Below are positions 18,675 through 26,312 of a stretch of 64,000 bases of DNA, one piece after another. The stretch is from Flagellimonas myxillae (lineage in GTDB: Bacteria; Bacteroidota; Bacteroidia; Flavobacteriales; Flavobacteriaceae): NCBI RefSeq assembly GCF_023502235.1, contig NZ_JAMFLY010000003.1:310001-374000 (forward strand). Direction: 5' to 3'. Both the position numbers and the translations under genes were made by a program. Position 1 is the first letter of the stretch, and the number at the start of each line of letters is the position of its first letter. The notes below the pieces were generated by a model. The model was not told the DNA's origin and made no database searches. It saw nothing but the letters and a program-made list of their open reading frames with translations.

Positions 18675-19607
18675 ATGAGATTTATACCAACATTTTTGTT
18701 GTGTGTTGGCATGCAATGTATGCTATTCGCCCAAGAAAACTACTACACCGTGGTCGCCGAAAAAGGCGATGGTATCTTCTCAATGCTCAGAAAACAGGGG
18801 TTGGATCCCGTGAAGCATTATGAGGAATTTATCATCCTGAATAAAGACGATATTAAGGATGGCAGTTTGTTGCATATAGGCAGGAATTATAAAATTCCCA
18901 TATCCGAGGATTCCTACAAGACAAAAGGAGTGCAAGTTTCTACTACAGACCAAGAAGAAAAGCCTCTTTTTGATGCAGAATTAGGGAAAATGTACCACAA
19001 AAGTGAAGCGCTAAAAGATGCGGTTTATTATCTGATTGCCGAAGACAGTGCTTCAGCACAAAACCACTTTGTAGCAGATATCACCAAGAACTTGGCCGCG
19101 GAACTCTTGGAGCAAGGAGCCACGGTCTATGTAATGGGCAATACGGAAGAGCAGGAGCAGGAAGTCGAAGTGGATCAAACGCAAATGGAAAAACTGGGCA
19201 GTTATATTGATGCCATCAACAAAAGGTATCTGCAGCATCAGGGCAAATATCAACGCTTATTGGTTATCAGGGCCAATGGAATACTACAGAGCGGAAATTT
19301 GGATGTTTCGGTTTACCATCACGACAAAAGTGAACAAGGACAGCGATTGGCCGAAAATCTTCAGAATGTCTTCAAGAAAAACAGCGCCGTAAAAAAATCA
19401 GAAATAAATAGTAAGACCTTCGAGGACAAGAGCACCCTCTTTCTGGCCAAGAATACCTTACCTGCCGTTAGCATGATCACGGTAAACAAACACACCAAGA
19501 AAAGCACCGAAAATGCCATTCCCGTGCGTTCCGATAAAAGGGCGTTCGCCAACTGGATCACGGATGGTATTTTAAAGGATTATGCCGAACTTTCCTTGGA
19601 AGAGTAA
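18675..19607 (+). CDS. Degenerate N-acetylmuramoyl-L-alanine amidase paralogue (pseudoenzyme)
   Basis: About 310 residues: signal peptide, a LysM-like segment (AEKGDGIFSMLRKQGLD), then an Amidase_3-type fold. It is clearly homologous to the next gene: YYLI, LAAELLEQGATVY, QGKYQRLLV, DVSVYHHDKS and KNTLPAVSMI all align. However, the zinc ligand positions are changed: the HGGPDPGA motif is replaced by EDSASAQN, the later THVDG His by IRANG, and the IEIGN Glu by ITVNK. It therefore looks folded and exported but unable to bind catalytic zinc. GTG at 18666 is an alternative start. It overlaps the active paralogue by 26 bp. Confidence 0.8.
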   Translation: MRFIPTFLLCVGMQCMLFAQENYYTVVAEKGDGIFSMLRKQGLDPVKHYEEFIILNKDDIKDGSLLHIGRNYKIPISEDSYKTKGVQVSTTDQEEKPLFDAELGKMYHKSEALKDAVYYLIAEDSASAQNHFVADITKNLAAELLEQGATVYVMGNTEEQEQEVEVDQTQMEKLGSYIDAINKRYLQHQGKYQRLLVIRANGILQSGNLDVSVYHHDKSEQGQRLAENLQNVFKKNSAVKKSEINSKTFEDKSTLFLAKNTLPAVSMITVNKHTKKSTENAIPVRSDKRAFANWITDGILKDYAELSLEE

Positions 19608-20646
19608 CACAGTTTTCTTGTCAATTCACCGAATTCCATACCTGTTTGTGCTTTTTTGTTTGTGCTGCACCTTCCTTGGTACGGCCCAGGATTCCATTGT
19701 ACAGGTGACAGCCCAAACAGGAGATGGCATATATTCCTTATTGAGAAGACACGGGGTCGACCCAACCAAGTATTATAAGGATTTTCTAAACTTGAATAAA
19801 GAAAATCTAAAAAGTGACCATCAGTTGTACGCCGGCAATGTATACCGAATCCCTTTTGTTGCAAATGACGACAGGATAGCACCCGATTCCGAAGAAATAG
19901 AAAAAATGCAGTATCCCATTTTTGGTGATGCATATGCTACCGTTGAGCCATTGAGCAACCGATTGGAAAATACGGTGTACTATCTTATCTCGGGTCATGG
20001 AGGGCCTGATCCCGGAGCAATTGAAAATTATGCAGGCAAATTAATCTCTGAAGATGAATATGCCTACGACGTTACATTGCGATTGGCACGTGAGCTTTTG
20101 TCACATGGTGCTGAGGTACATATAATTGTACGTGATGAAAATGATGGCATCAGGGATAACAGAATTCTTGATCTTGATACCGATGAAGTTGTTTATCCGA
20201 ACAAACCCATTCCTTTGAATCAAAAACAAAGACTTAAACAAAGGGTAGACGTGGTAAACCGACTGTATTTACAAAATAGGGGGAAATACCAGAGATTGAT
20301 TGTGACCCATGTTGATGGCCGTGCTTCAGGCACCAATATTGATGTGTTCTTTTACCATCATCACAAGAGTAAAAATGGGAAACGTCTGGCAGAAAGTATA
20401 CATGAAACGTTCAATAGGAAATACAAAAAGTTTCAGCCGAATAGACAATACACCGGTACCTTTAAAGATAGAAGCAACCTTTATTTGGTCAAAAATACAT
20501 TGCCAGCAATTGCCTATATAGAAATAGGGAATATCCGCAGCAAAAAAGACCAACGTAGGATATTGGATCCTGACAACCGACAAGCTTTGGCAAAATGGAT
20601 TTCGGAGGGCGTTTTATTGGATTTTGAAACAAGTTCCAATCAATAG
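19582..20646 (+). CDS. N-acetylmuramoyl-L-alanine amidase with LysM-like N-terminus
   Basis: A 354-residue secreted cell-wall hydrolase that cleaves the amide bond between N-acetylmuramic acid and the peptide stem. After a hydrophobic export signal (about 15-35) comes a LysM-like segment (TAQTGDGIYSLLRRHGVD). The Amidase_3 domain follows, with zinc ligands His139 (SGHGGPDPGA), a Glu in EDEYAYDV (157/159), His243 (VTHVDG) and Glu314 (YIEIGN). Its start lies inside the 3' end of the degenerate paralogue, implying coupled translation. Its stop overlaps the convergent gene at 20640 by 7 bp. Confidence 0.87.
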   Translation: MPNFPWKSNTVFLSIHRIPYLFVLFCLCCTFLGTAQDSIVQVTAQTGDGIYSLLRRHGVDPTKYYKDFLNLNKENLKSDHQLYAGNVYRIPFVANDDRIAPDSEEIEKMQYPIFGDAYATVEPLSNRLENTVYYLISGHGGPDPGAIENYAGKLISEDEYAYDVTLRLARELLSHGAEVHIIVRDENDGIRDNRILDLDTDEVVYPNKPIPLNQKQRLKQRVDVVNRLYLQNRGKYQRLIVTHVDGRASGTNIDVFFYHHHKSKNGKRLAESIHETFNRKYKKFQPNRQYTGTFKDRSNLYLVKNTLPAIAYIEIGNIRSKKDQRRILDPDNRQALAKWISEGVLLDFETSSNQ

Positions 20647-21344
20647 CCTAGAATGTTTTTTGCGTAGTAGCGATATAACTCATCGGGCTTGGCCCCCAAA
20701 TAATTTTTTAGGTGGATCATGCCAAAATGGAATTGGATTTTAACCCAACCTTTTTCCCTGTATTTTCTTGCTGAGGTAACCACGGCATCAGGTAAAATTT
20801 TAAAGGTGGTATGCTGGTAGAGCCGGGTTATGAATTCGGTGTCCTCATAGATCAGATAAGCCTCATTAAAACCATTGGTTCTTTTAAAAACGTTCTTTTT
20901 CACAAAGAGGGATTGGTCGCCCCCTCTGCACAGTCTATGGTTTACGCGGGACATATAAGCGAAGAATCGCAAAAAAGGGTTCCGGGTATCAAATTTCATT
21001 CGAAAACAGCCGGAATCATACCCTTGGTTGACCGCTTTAAGAATTTTTTCATCAAAGTTTTTTGGGGTAAAGGTGTCCGCATGTAAAAAGTAAAGGATGT
21101 CGCCCTCCGCCTTTTTTGCGCCATAATTCATTTGCTTTGCCCTGCCCCTCTGAGATTGCATTACTTTTGCTCCATGGGCTTCAGCAACCTCTACGGTCTT
21201 ATCCTGACTCCCGCCATCCACACAGATTACCTCTTGGATATTTTTGGGACTCCCAGTTTGGGCAAGTTGGTCCAGGACTTTCCCAATTAATTTTTCCTCG
21301 TTTAGAACAGGAATTATAACGCTAATGGTCTTATTTGACTTCAT
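20640..21344 (-). CDS. Arsenosugar-type glycosyltransferase, TIGR04283-like GT2
   Basis: A 234-residue GT2 enzyme with SVIIPVLNEEKLIG at the N-terminus, VDGGSQDKT, QRGRAKQMNYGA and FLHADTFTP (metal site). The RGRAxQMNxGA and HADT pattern is the hallmark of the TIGR04283 family found in arsenosugar clusters. It presumably transfers a sugar to the arsenic-containing ribose product in the cytoplasm. It overlaps the DUF547 gene by 14 bp and is last in the minus-strand operon 24533 to 20640. TIGR04283 members also occur beyond arsenic loci, so assignment rests partly on context. Confidence 0.85.
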   Translation of the reverse strand: MKSNKTISVIIPVLNEEKLIGKVLDQLAQTGSPKNIQEVICVDGGSQDKTVEVAEAHGAKVMQSQRGRAKQMNYGAKKAEGDILYFLHADTFTPKNFDEKILKAVNQGYDSGCFRMKFDTRNPFLRFFAYMSRVNHRLCRGGDQSLFVKKNVFKRTNGFNEAYLIYEDTEFITRLYQHTTFKILPDAVVTSARKYREKGWVKIQFHFGMIHLKNYLGAKPDELYRYYAKNILGY

Positions 21345-22092
21345 TCAAACTCCAATCGTAATCCAAAAATTCAATTTGTGCATTTATTGGGGCGGGATTA
21401 TCGAGATACTGGTTGATAAATCCCAGCAGGCTTTCATCTTCCGTGAAATCCCCCTTGAACCACCGAAATATTTTGGAGAGATAGGCCCTGTTCCCTTCAA
21501 AGCGATTTCGTTTTTTATCATTGACGAAATCAACCGCAGATTTGGACAGTAACCGTTCCATGCTTTGGGCCGTAAACGGGACATTAAGCAATTTGGGACA
21601 GGAGTGGGACGCACAATTAATGGCAAAGTGTATTCTTGGCTCTCCCATTTTTCGAAGTATTTGATGTTCCACATAACCCAAAGAAACCCTACGGTCTCCA
21701 AGAGCTATCCATTTTTTCTTCCACCGACTTGGAATATCCCGTATGCTCCCTATCGGATAATGGTCCACAATCAGTTTTACGGTCGCGGCATTGTACAGAT
21801 TGATGTAAAAGGCCAATTTTTGGTTGTTATCCCATTGCGTGGTAGGTGGATTTAGTGAAAGTTCCAATAAATACGAATCCAGTTGGGATACGTCCCCCTT
21901 AAAACCCAGATAGTCCACATTGCCGTCACCATCCACATATTTTTTGAGGAGATCTCCCCAAGCCTGGTGGCTGGGATAATCTATTTGATGGACAATTGGA
22001 TTATCCTGTTTTACCTTGGAATCTGAGCTTGGATACGCACCAAGACTCCACACCAAAAGAAATATCAATGGCCAATTTAGGGATAGACCCAT
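21331..22092 (-). CDS. DUF547 domain protein of the arsenosugar-type cluster
   Basis: A 253-residue protein with an N-terminal signal-like hydrophobic segment (LNWPLIFLLVWSLGAY). The DUF547 domain shows AFYINLYNA, the cysteine pair in CASHSCPK, IFRWFKGDF and YDWSLNE at the end. DUF547 proteins are regular neighbours of arsenosugar genes in Bacteroidota, but their reaction is not known. It overlaps the TIGR04283 gene by 14 bp. A gap of 46 bp with a short GC hairpin separates it from arsM. The paralogue at 13791-14513 shares the same ending. Confidence 0.82.
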   Translation of the reverse strand: MGLSLNWPLIFLLVWSLGAYPSSDSKVKQDNPIVHQIDYPSHQAWGDLLKKYVDGDGNVDYLGFKGDVSQLDSYLLELSLNPPTTQWDNNQKLAFYINLYNAATVKLIVDHYPIGSIRDIPSRWKKKWIALGDRRVSLGYVEHQILRKMGEPRIHFAINCASHSCPKLLNVPFTAQSMERLLSKSAVDFVNDKKRNRFEGNRAYLSKIFRWFKGDFTEDESLLGFINQYLDNPAPINAQIEFLDYDWSLNEVK

Positions 22093-22110
22093 AGCAACTT
22101 TTTACGATAA

Positions 22111-22133
22111 AAGAGGGGCATTTAAGCCCCAAT
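22111..22133 (-). terminator. Weak hairpin between arsM and the DUF547 gene
   Basis: A 5-bp GC stem (GGGGC 22115-22119 with GCCCC 22126-22130, 6-nt loop) is followed on the minus strand by TCTTTTAT. It could act as a leaky terminator or processing site that lowers expression of the last two genes of the cluster relative to arsM. Confidence 0.4.
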
Positions 22134-22138
22134 AAATT

Positions 22139-23104
22139 TTAACAACACCCTCCCCCGTTATAGTGCCAGGTGCTTTCACTGACAAATATCTCATCCGAAG
22201 CCTGCTTTAGGGCGGCGGCAGTTTTGTCGCATACGGCAAGGGGCTGGTTTTGAAGCAATACATGTCCGTTGTTGTCATCAAAGTATTCTTCATTCCCAAA
22301 ATAAATGGCCGTTTTGCCAGTAAACATGCAAGGTCCGTCCTCTGGCATGGGGTCTTTAATAGCTGCAATCTCTATGGATTCAATATAAACCAGTTCGTCC
22401 GTTGGGTAGTGGTTCGGTGATAATACACGATACGCCCTACGCCCCCTAATTTCTATGGTGCCAAAGCCTGCATCGGTCAGCACCTTAACGTAATCTTTGA
22501 TAGGAATACTTCCGCTCAGGCAAAGAGCCCGCAATCTATCGTCATTTCGTAACTCCTCGTTCATGGGCTGTTCGCATGTGGGGTCGCTCATTACCAAGCG
22601 GCCGTGGGGCTTCAGTACCCGGTACATTTCGGAAACCGCCTTTTTCAAATCTTCCATCTTAAAGATGTTGAACAAGCAATTCTGGGCCGCAACGTCAATG
22701 CTTTCATCGGCAACGGGAAGGTTTAGCGCATCTCCCTTTACCAAATCCACATATTCACTTTTAAACCAGTCGTTTTCCTCTTCGGCAATTTTGAAGTTGT
22801 TTCGGGAAGCTTCCAACATCTCATCTACAGAATCAACACCGATTACACCCCCTTTTTGTCGGGAAAAGTAGGAGAATTGCAACAGCTCCATGCCCCCGCC
22901 AACACCCACATAAAGGACTTTGGGGTCATTAACTAAATCTTGTGCGGAAACGGTGCTCCCACAACCATAGTTCATTTCCTGCATGATCTTGGGAATGGAA
23001 AGTCCCGGAAACTGCCAAATAGGATTGGTCGTACAGCACAACCCAACATCGGGGGTCAAGGCAGCCTCTTTGTATAAATCTTGGGTAGCATCTAAATAGC
23101 TCAT
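22139..23104 (-). CDS. arsM: Arsenite methyltransferase of arsenosugar biosynthesis
   Basis: A 321-residue SAM-dependent methyltransferase. The SAM site is YVGVGGGMELLQFSYF (about 67-82), followed by GVIGVDSVDEML and VAAQNCLFNIF. Cysteines suited to As(III) are visible in GLCCTTNP (N-terminal pair), SDPTCEQPM and the C-terminal GGGCC tail, as in the ArsM group of arsenosugar loci. It would methylate arsenite to dimethyl species before addition of the adenosyl-derived ribose. It overlaps the nucleoside phosphorylase gene by 4 bp. The radical-SAM partner ArsS is not in this window. Confidence 0.9.
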   Translation of the reverse strand: MSYLDATQDLYKEAALTPDVGLCCTTNPIWQFPGLSIPKIMQEMNYGCGSTVSAQDLVNDPKVLYVGVGGGMELLQFSYFSRQKGGVIGVDSVDEMLEASRNNFKIAEEENDWFKSEYVDLVKGDALNLPVADESIDVAAQNCLFNIFKMEDLKKAVSEMYRVLKPHGRLVMSDPTCEQPMNEELRNDDRLRALCLSGSIPIKDYVKVLTDAGFGTIEIRGRRAYRVLSPNHYPTDELVYIESIEIAAIKDPMPEDGPCMFTGKTAIYFGNEEYFDDNNGHVLLQNQPLAVCDKTAAALKQASDEIFVSESTWHYNGGGCC

Positions 23105-23916
23105 ATTTCTTGAATTAGTTCTTTGAACAATTGTATCATTTTTGGTTCTGTATTCCCGGCAATCTCAATAATCTCTTGGATATTAACAGGTTGCAAATTG
23201 TCCGGGTCGCATTCATCGGTCAAAACCGATACGGCCACAATGGGTAGTCGTAAATGATTGGCAACAATTACTTCGGGCACGGTACTCATTCCCACGGCAT
23301 CGGCACCCAATATCTTGAGCATTCGATATTCCGCTTTGGTTTCCAACTGTGGGCCCACTACCGAGGCATACACTCCTTTTCGTAGCGAAATTCCATTTTT
23401 GGCAGCAATAGATTCCAGTTTGTTCCGCATTTCCAAGTCATAGGGTTCGGCCATATCCACAAAACGGTCGCCAAATTCGGCCACATTTTTAAATGCCAAA
23501 GGGGAACCACCCTGAAGATTAATGTGGTCTTCAATGAGCATCATATCGCCTTTTTTGTAATCGAGATTAATGGCACCTGCTGCATTGGAGACAAACAGCT
23601 TTTGGATTCCCAGAAGCCGCATCACTCGGATAGGATAGGTAATATCCAAAAAGTCGTACCCTTCGTACAGGTGGAACCTGCCCTGCATCACCACCACTTT
23701 TTTGTTGGCAATGGTCCCGTAGATAAGCTTCCCGGAATGGAATTCCACCGTGGCCAACGGAAAATAGGGAATGTGGTTGTAGTGGGCTTCGATGGCCCCC
23801 TCGATCTCGCCCACCAATTGTCCGAGACCGGTTCCTAGTACTATCCCAATTTCTGGGGAGTCAAACCCCTTTTTTTTCAAATATTCTACAGATTCCTCAA
23901 GCTGTTTTTTGGTCAT
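23101..23916 (-). CDS. Purine-nucleoside phosphorylase, trimeric type
   Basis: A 271-residue enzyme that phosphorolyses purine nucleosides to base and ribose-1-phosphate. Typical trimeric PNP motifs are present: GIVLGTGLG near residue 24, VVMQGRFHLYEGY, FVSNAAGAINLDYKKGD, AVGMSTVPEVIVANH and AVSVLTDE. Overlaps of 4 bp with both neighbours place it inside the arsenosugar-type operon, where such an enzyme could remove adenine from an arsenic-bearing adenosine intermediate. A housekeeping salvage role is also possible. Confidence 0.9.
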   Translation of the reverse strand: MTKKQLEESVEYLKKKGFDSPEIGIVLGTGLGQLVGEIEGAIEAHYNHIPYFPLATVEFHSGKLIYGTIANKKVVVMQGRFHLYEGYDFLDITYPIRVMRLLGIQKLFVSNAAGAINLDYKKGDMMLIEDHINLQGGSPLAFKNVAEFGDRFVDMAEPYDLEMRNKLESIAAKNGISLRKGVYASVVGPQLETKAEYRMLKILGADAVGMSTVPEVIVANHLRLPIVAVSVLTDECDPDNLQPVNIQEIIEIAGNTEPKMIQLFKELIQEI

Positions 23917-24533
23917 TCCTTAATATGTTTTAGAAAAGGCTGGAAAGCCTCAATATCTTTAATGTCTTCATAATGGTCCACATCGTTTTTGATGGGCAGT
24001 ACGGCACAGGTTTCACCAACCAAATCCTTTAGGGTGGATGGGAGTACCGTGTCCGTTCCCCAACTTTTGTGGAGAAAAAGTTCCTTTTTCAAGCGGGTCA
24101 TTCCCAAGAGATAATAACCTCCATCCTCTGCAGGACCCAATGCAAAATCATGGTGCTCCAAATGGGAAAATGCCGATTCCAAATCCCCTTGGGACAAATC
24201 GTACATATCACTTCCAATAATAATGATTTTTTCATAACCGGATTCAAAACCCTCTTGGAAGGCATGCAGCATCCGTTGGCCCAAATCGTCCCCTTTTTGC
24301 AACTTTTTTTGGTAGTGCGCCGTGGGCCATACATCGTCTTCCCAAATTTCTTCGGAATAGAAGACCCACTTATCGCTGGCCAGTCCTTTGGTTAGCCCAA
24401 CAGTATGGGACAATAGGAACTTATAGATTTCCAAAGCTGCCAAATCCCCGACCTTGGCCGCTAATCGGGTTTTACATTTGCCCAATTCGGGATTGCGGGT
24501 GAAAATTAGAAGTAAGGAATCGGTTTGATGCAA
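23913..24533 (-). CDS. Arsenosugar-type glycosyltransferase, TIGR04282/DUF2064 family
   Basis: A 206-residue GT-A-like protein with IFTRNPELGKCKTRLA at the N-terminus, QKGDDLGQRM, IIIGSDMYDLS and ALGPAEDGGYYLLGM, the conserved core of the TIGR04282 family. It is the first gene of the minus-strand cluster, overlaps the PNP gene by 4 bp and lies about 140 bp from the divergent GH32 gene. A sequence matching the Bacteroidota -7 promoter element sits upstream. Its sugar substrate is unknown; role inferred from family and context. Confidence 0.87.
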   Translation of the reverse strand: MHQTDSLLLIFTRNPELGKCKTRLAAKVGDLAALEIYKFLLSHTVGLTKGLASDKWVFYSEEIWEDDVWPTAHYQKKLQKGDDLGQRMLHAFQEGFESGYEKIIIIGSDMYDLSQGDLESAFSHLEHHDFALGPAEDGGYYLLGMTRLKKELFLHKSWGTDTVLPSTLKDLVGETCAVLPIKNDVDHYEDIKDIEAFQPFLKHIKE

Positions 24534-24604
24534 AGGAAAACTGTTTTGGGGAATAGGCTGTTAGAACGATGTATAAGTTCGATAAGACCTTCAAAAATTA
24601 CACT

Positions 24605-24612
24605 CAAAGATA
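24605..24612 (-). promoter_or_regulatory. Candidate -7 promoter element for the arsenosugar-type operon
   Basis: Read on the minus strand this is TATCTTTG, an exact match to the TAnnTTTG -7 element of the Bacteroidota primary sigma factor, 72 bp before the first gene. No convincing TTG-type -33 element lies at the expected spacing, so this is a weak call. Confidence 0.35.
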
Positions 24613-24675
24613 CATTTTTAGGAATGCGAAGGAAGAATATTGGTATCTTAATATGCTAATTAATCCATCCACCAT

Positions 24676-26226
24676 ATGCGAACAATTGTTATATTCTTCC
24701 TTGGAATTTGTTTACTGGTTTCCTGCAAAAAAACCAAGGAATCACCTCAAGAGGAACCCATGAAAACTTCGGCATATTATCAAGAGGCGTATCGTCCCCA
24801 ATTTCATTTTTCACCAGAAGAGAAATGGATGAACGATCCCAATGGCCTCGTGTTTAACGAAGGGATTTACCATTTGTTCTATCAATACTATCCCGACGAC
24901 ATTGTTTGGGGACCCATGCATTGGGGCCATGCTGTGAGTACGGACATGGTACATTGGGAACACAAACCCATTGCTTTGTATCCGGACGAGCACGGGCTTA
25001 TTTTTTCCGGGAGCGCAGTGGTTGATAAAAGTAATACTTCAGGTTTTGCCAAGAATGGGGAAACTCCCTTGGTAGCAGCTTTTACCTATCATTTAATGGA
25101 AGGAGAAAAAGCGGGCAGGAAGGACTTTCAGACCCAGGGGATCGCTTATAGTTTGGACAATGGGGAATCTTGGGCCAAATATGAGGGTAACCCCGTAATT
25201 GGGAATAATGGTATCAAGGATTTTAGGGACCCCAAGGTGTTTTGGCACCAAGACACCCAAAGTTGGATAATGGCCTTGGTAGCCGGCGACCATGCCAAGT
25301 TTTACAGCTCACCAAATTTAAAGGATTGGACACATATCAGTGATTTTGGGAAAACCCATGGTGCACATGGTGGAGTTTGGGAATGCCCAGACCTGTTTCA
25401 GCTCCAAGTAGAGGGTTCCGATGAGCAGCAGTGGGTCTTGATCATAAGCATCAACCCAGGCGCACCCAATGGAGGAAGTGGCACCCAGTATTTTATTGGA
25501 GATTTTGATGGGGTCAAATTCACGACCGACCAAAAAGAACCCAAATGGTTGGATTATGGAACGGATAATTATGCTGGTGTAACCTATAACAATACCCCAA
25601 ATGGAGAGCGGATTTTTATCGGATGGATGAGCAATTGGGACTATGCTAGGGATACCCCCACGGAAAAATGGCGAAGTGCTATGACGCTGCCACGAAATCT
25701 ATCGCTTAGAAAAATAGGAGACGATTATTGGTTGGCAAATTCCCCTTTGGAAGCTGTAAGTGGGCTCGCAACCTCCGTTTTAGTAGAAAATTTTGAAGTC
25801 GCTGGCGGGGAGACCAAGAACCTTCAAATTGAGGGATTGCAGCAGTCCAAAATTGCATTTGGGACGGCATCCAAGAACTTTAAAATTACCTTGGGCAACG
25901 AATTGGGCGAAACCTTGGTGCTAAAGATGGATCCCAAAGACAATTCGCTGGTTTTGGACCGAATGAATTCAGGTAAGGTCCAATTTCAAACTGAATTTGG
26001 GAACAAAAAACACCGTGCTCCCTTGAATCAATTGAAGGATGGTCACTTCAATGTATCCTTGTATTTGGACTGGTGTTCCATAGAGGTTTTTGTGGACGAC
26101 GGACTTTTTGCAATAACCGACCAAATCTTTCCAACCGTACCCTATAACCAATTGACGATAGAAAATGAAGATACTGAAAAGGCCATACAAAACGTGACCA
26201 TAAAAAAGATGGAATCGGTATGGTAA
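24676..26226 (+). CDS. GH32 fructan hydrolase lipoprotein (levanase/invertase type)
   Basis: The protein has 516 residues. The lipoprotein signal ends LLVSC (Cys17), so it is probably surface- or periplasm-anchored. The GH32 five-blade propeller shows the nucleophile in WMNDPNG (Asp54), the transition-state stabiliser in FRDPKV (Asp185) and the acid/base in WECPDL (Glu236). A C-terminal beta-sandwich includes DWCSIEVFVDDG. It hydrolyses beta-fructosides such as sucrose, inulin or levan. No fructan uptake genes adjoin; the next genes are glycolytic enzymes transcribed in the same direction. Confidence 0.92.
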   Translation: MRTIVIFFLGICLLVSCKKTKESPQEEPMKTSAYYQEAYRPQFHFSPEEKWMNDPNGLVFNEGIYHLFYQYYPDDIVWGPMHWGHAVSTDMVHWEHKPIALYPDEHGLIFSGSAVVDKSNTSGFAKNGETPLVAAFTYHLMEGEKAGRKDFQTQGIAYSLDNGESWAKYEGNPVIGNNGIKDFRDPKVFWHQDTQSWIMALVAGDHAKFYSSPNLKDWTHISDFGKTHGAHGGVWECPDLFQLQVEGSDEQQWVLIISINPGAPNGGSGTQYFIGDFDGVKFTTDQKEPKWLDYGTDNYAGVTYNNTPNGERIFIGWMSNWDYARDTPTEKWRSAMTLPRNLSLRKIGDDYWLANSPLEAVSGLATSVLVENFEVAGGETKNLQIEGLQQSKIAFGTASKNFKITLGNELGETLVLKMDPKDNSLVLDRMNSGKVQFQTEFGNKKHRAPLNQLKDGHFNVSLYLDWCSIEVFVDDGLFAITDQIFPTVPYNQLTIENEDTEKAIQNVTIKKMESVW

Positions 26227-26312
26227 GTCTTGACCGTTGGGAGCACACCTGATTTATGTCAGGATTTTATTCCGCTCTACTTATGAACTTTACCTAGTAC
26301 TAAAACCAATTT

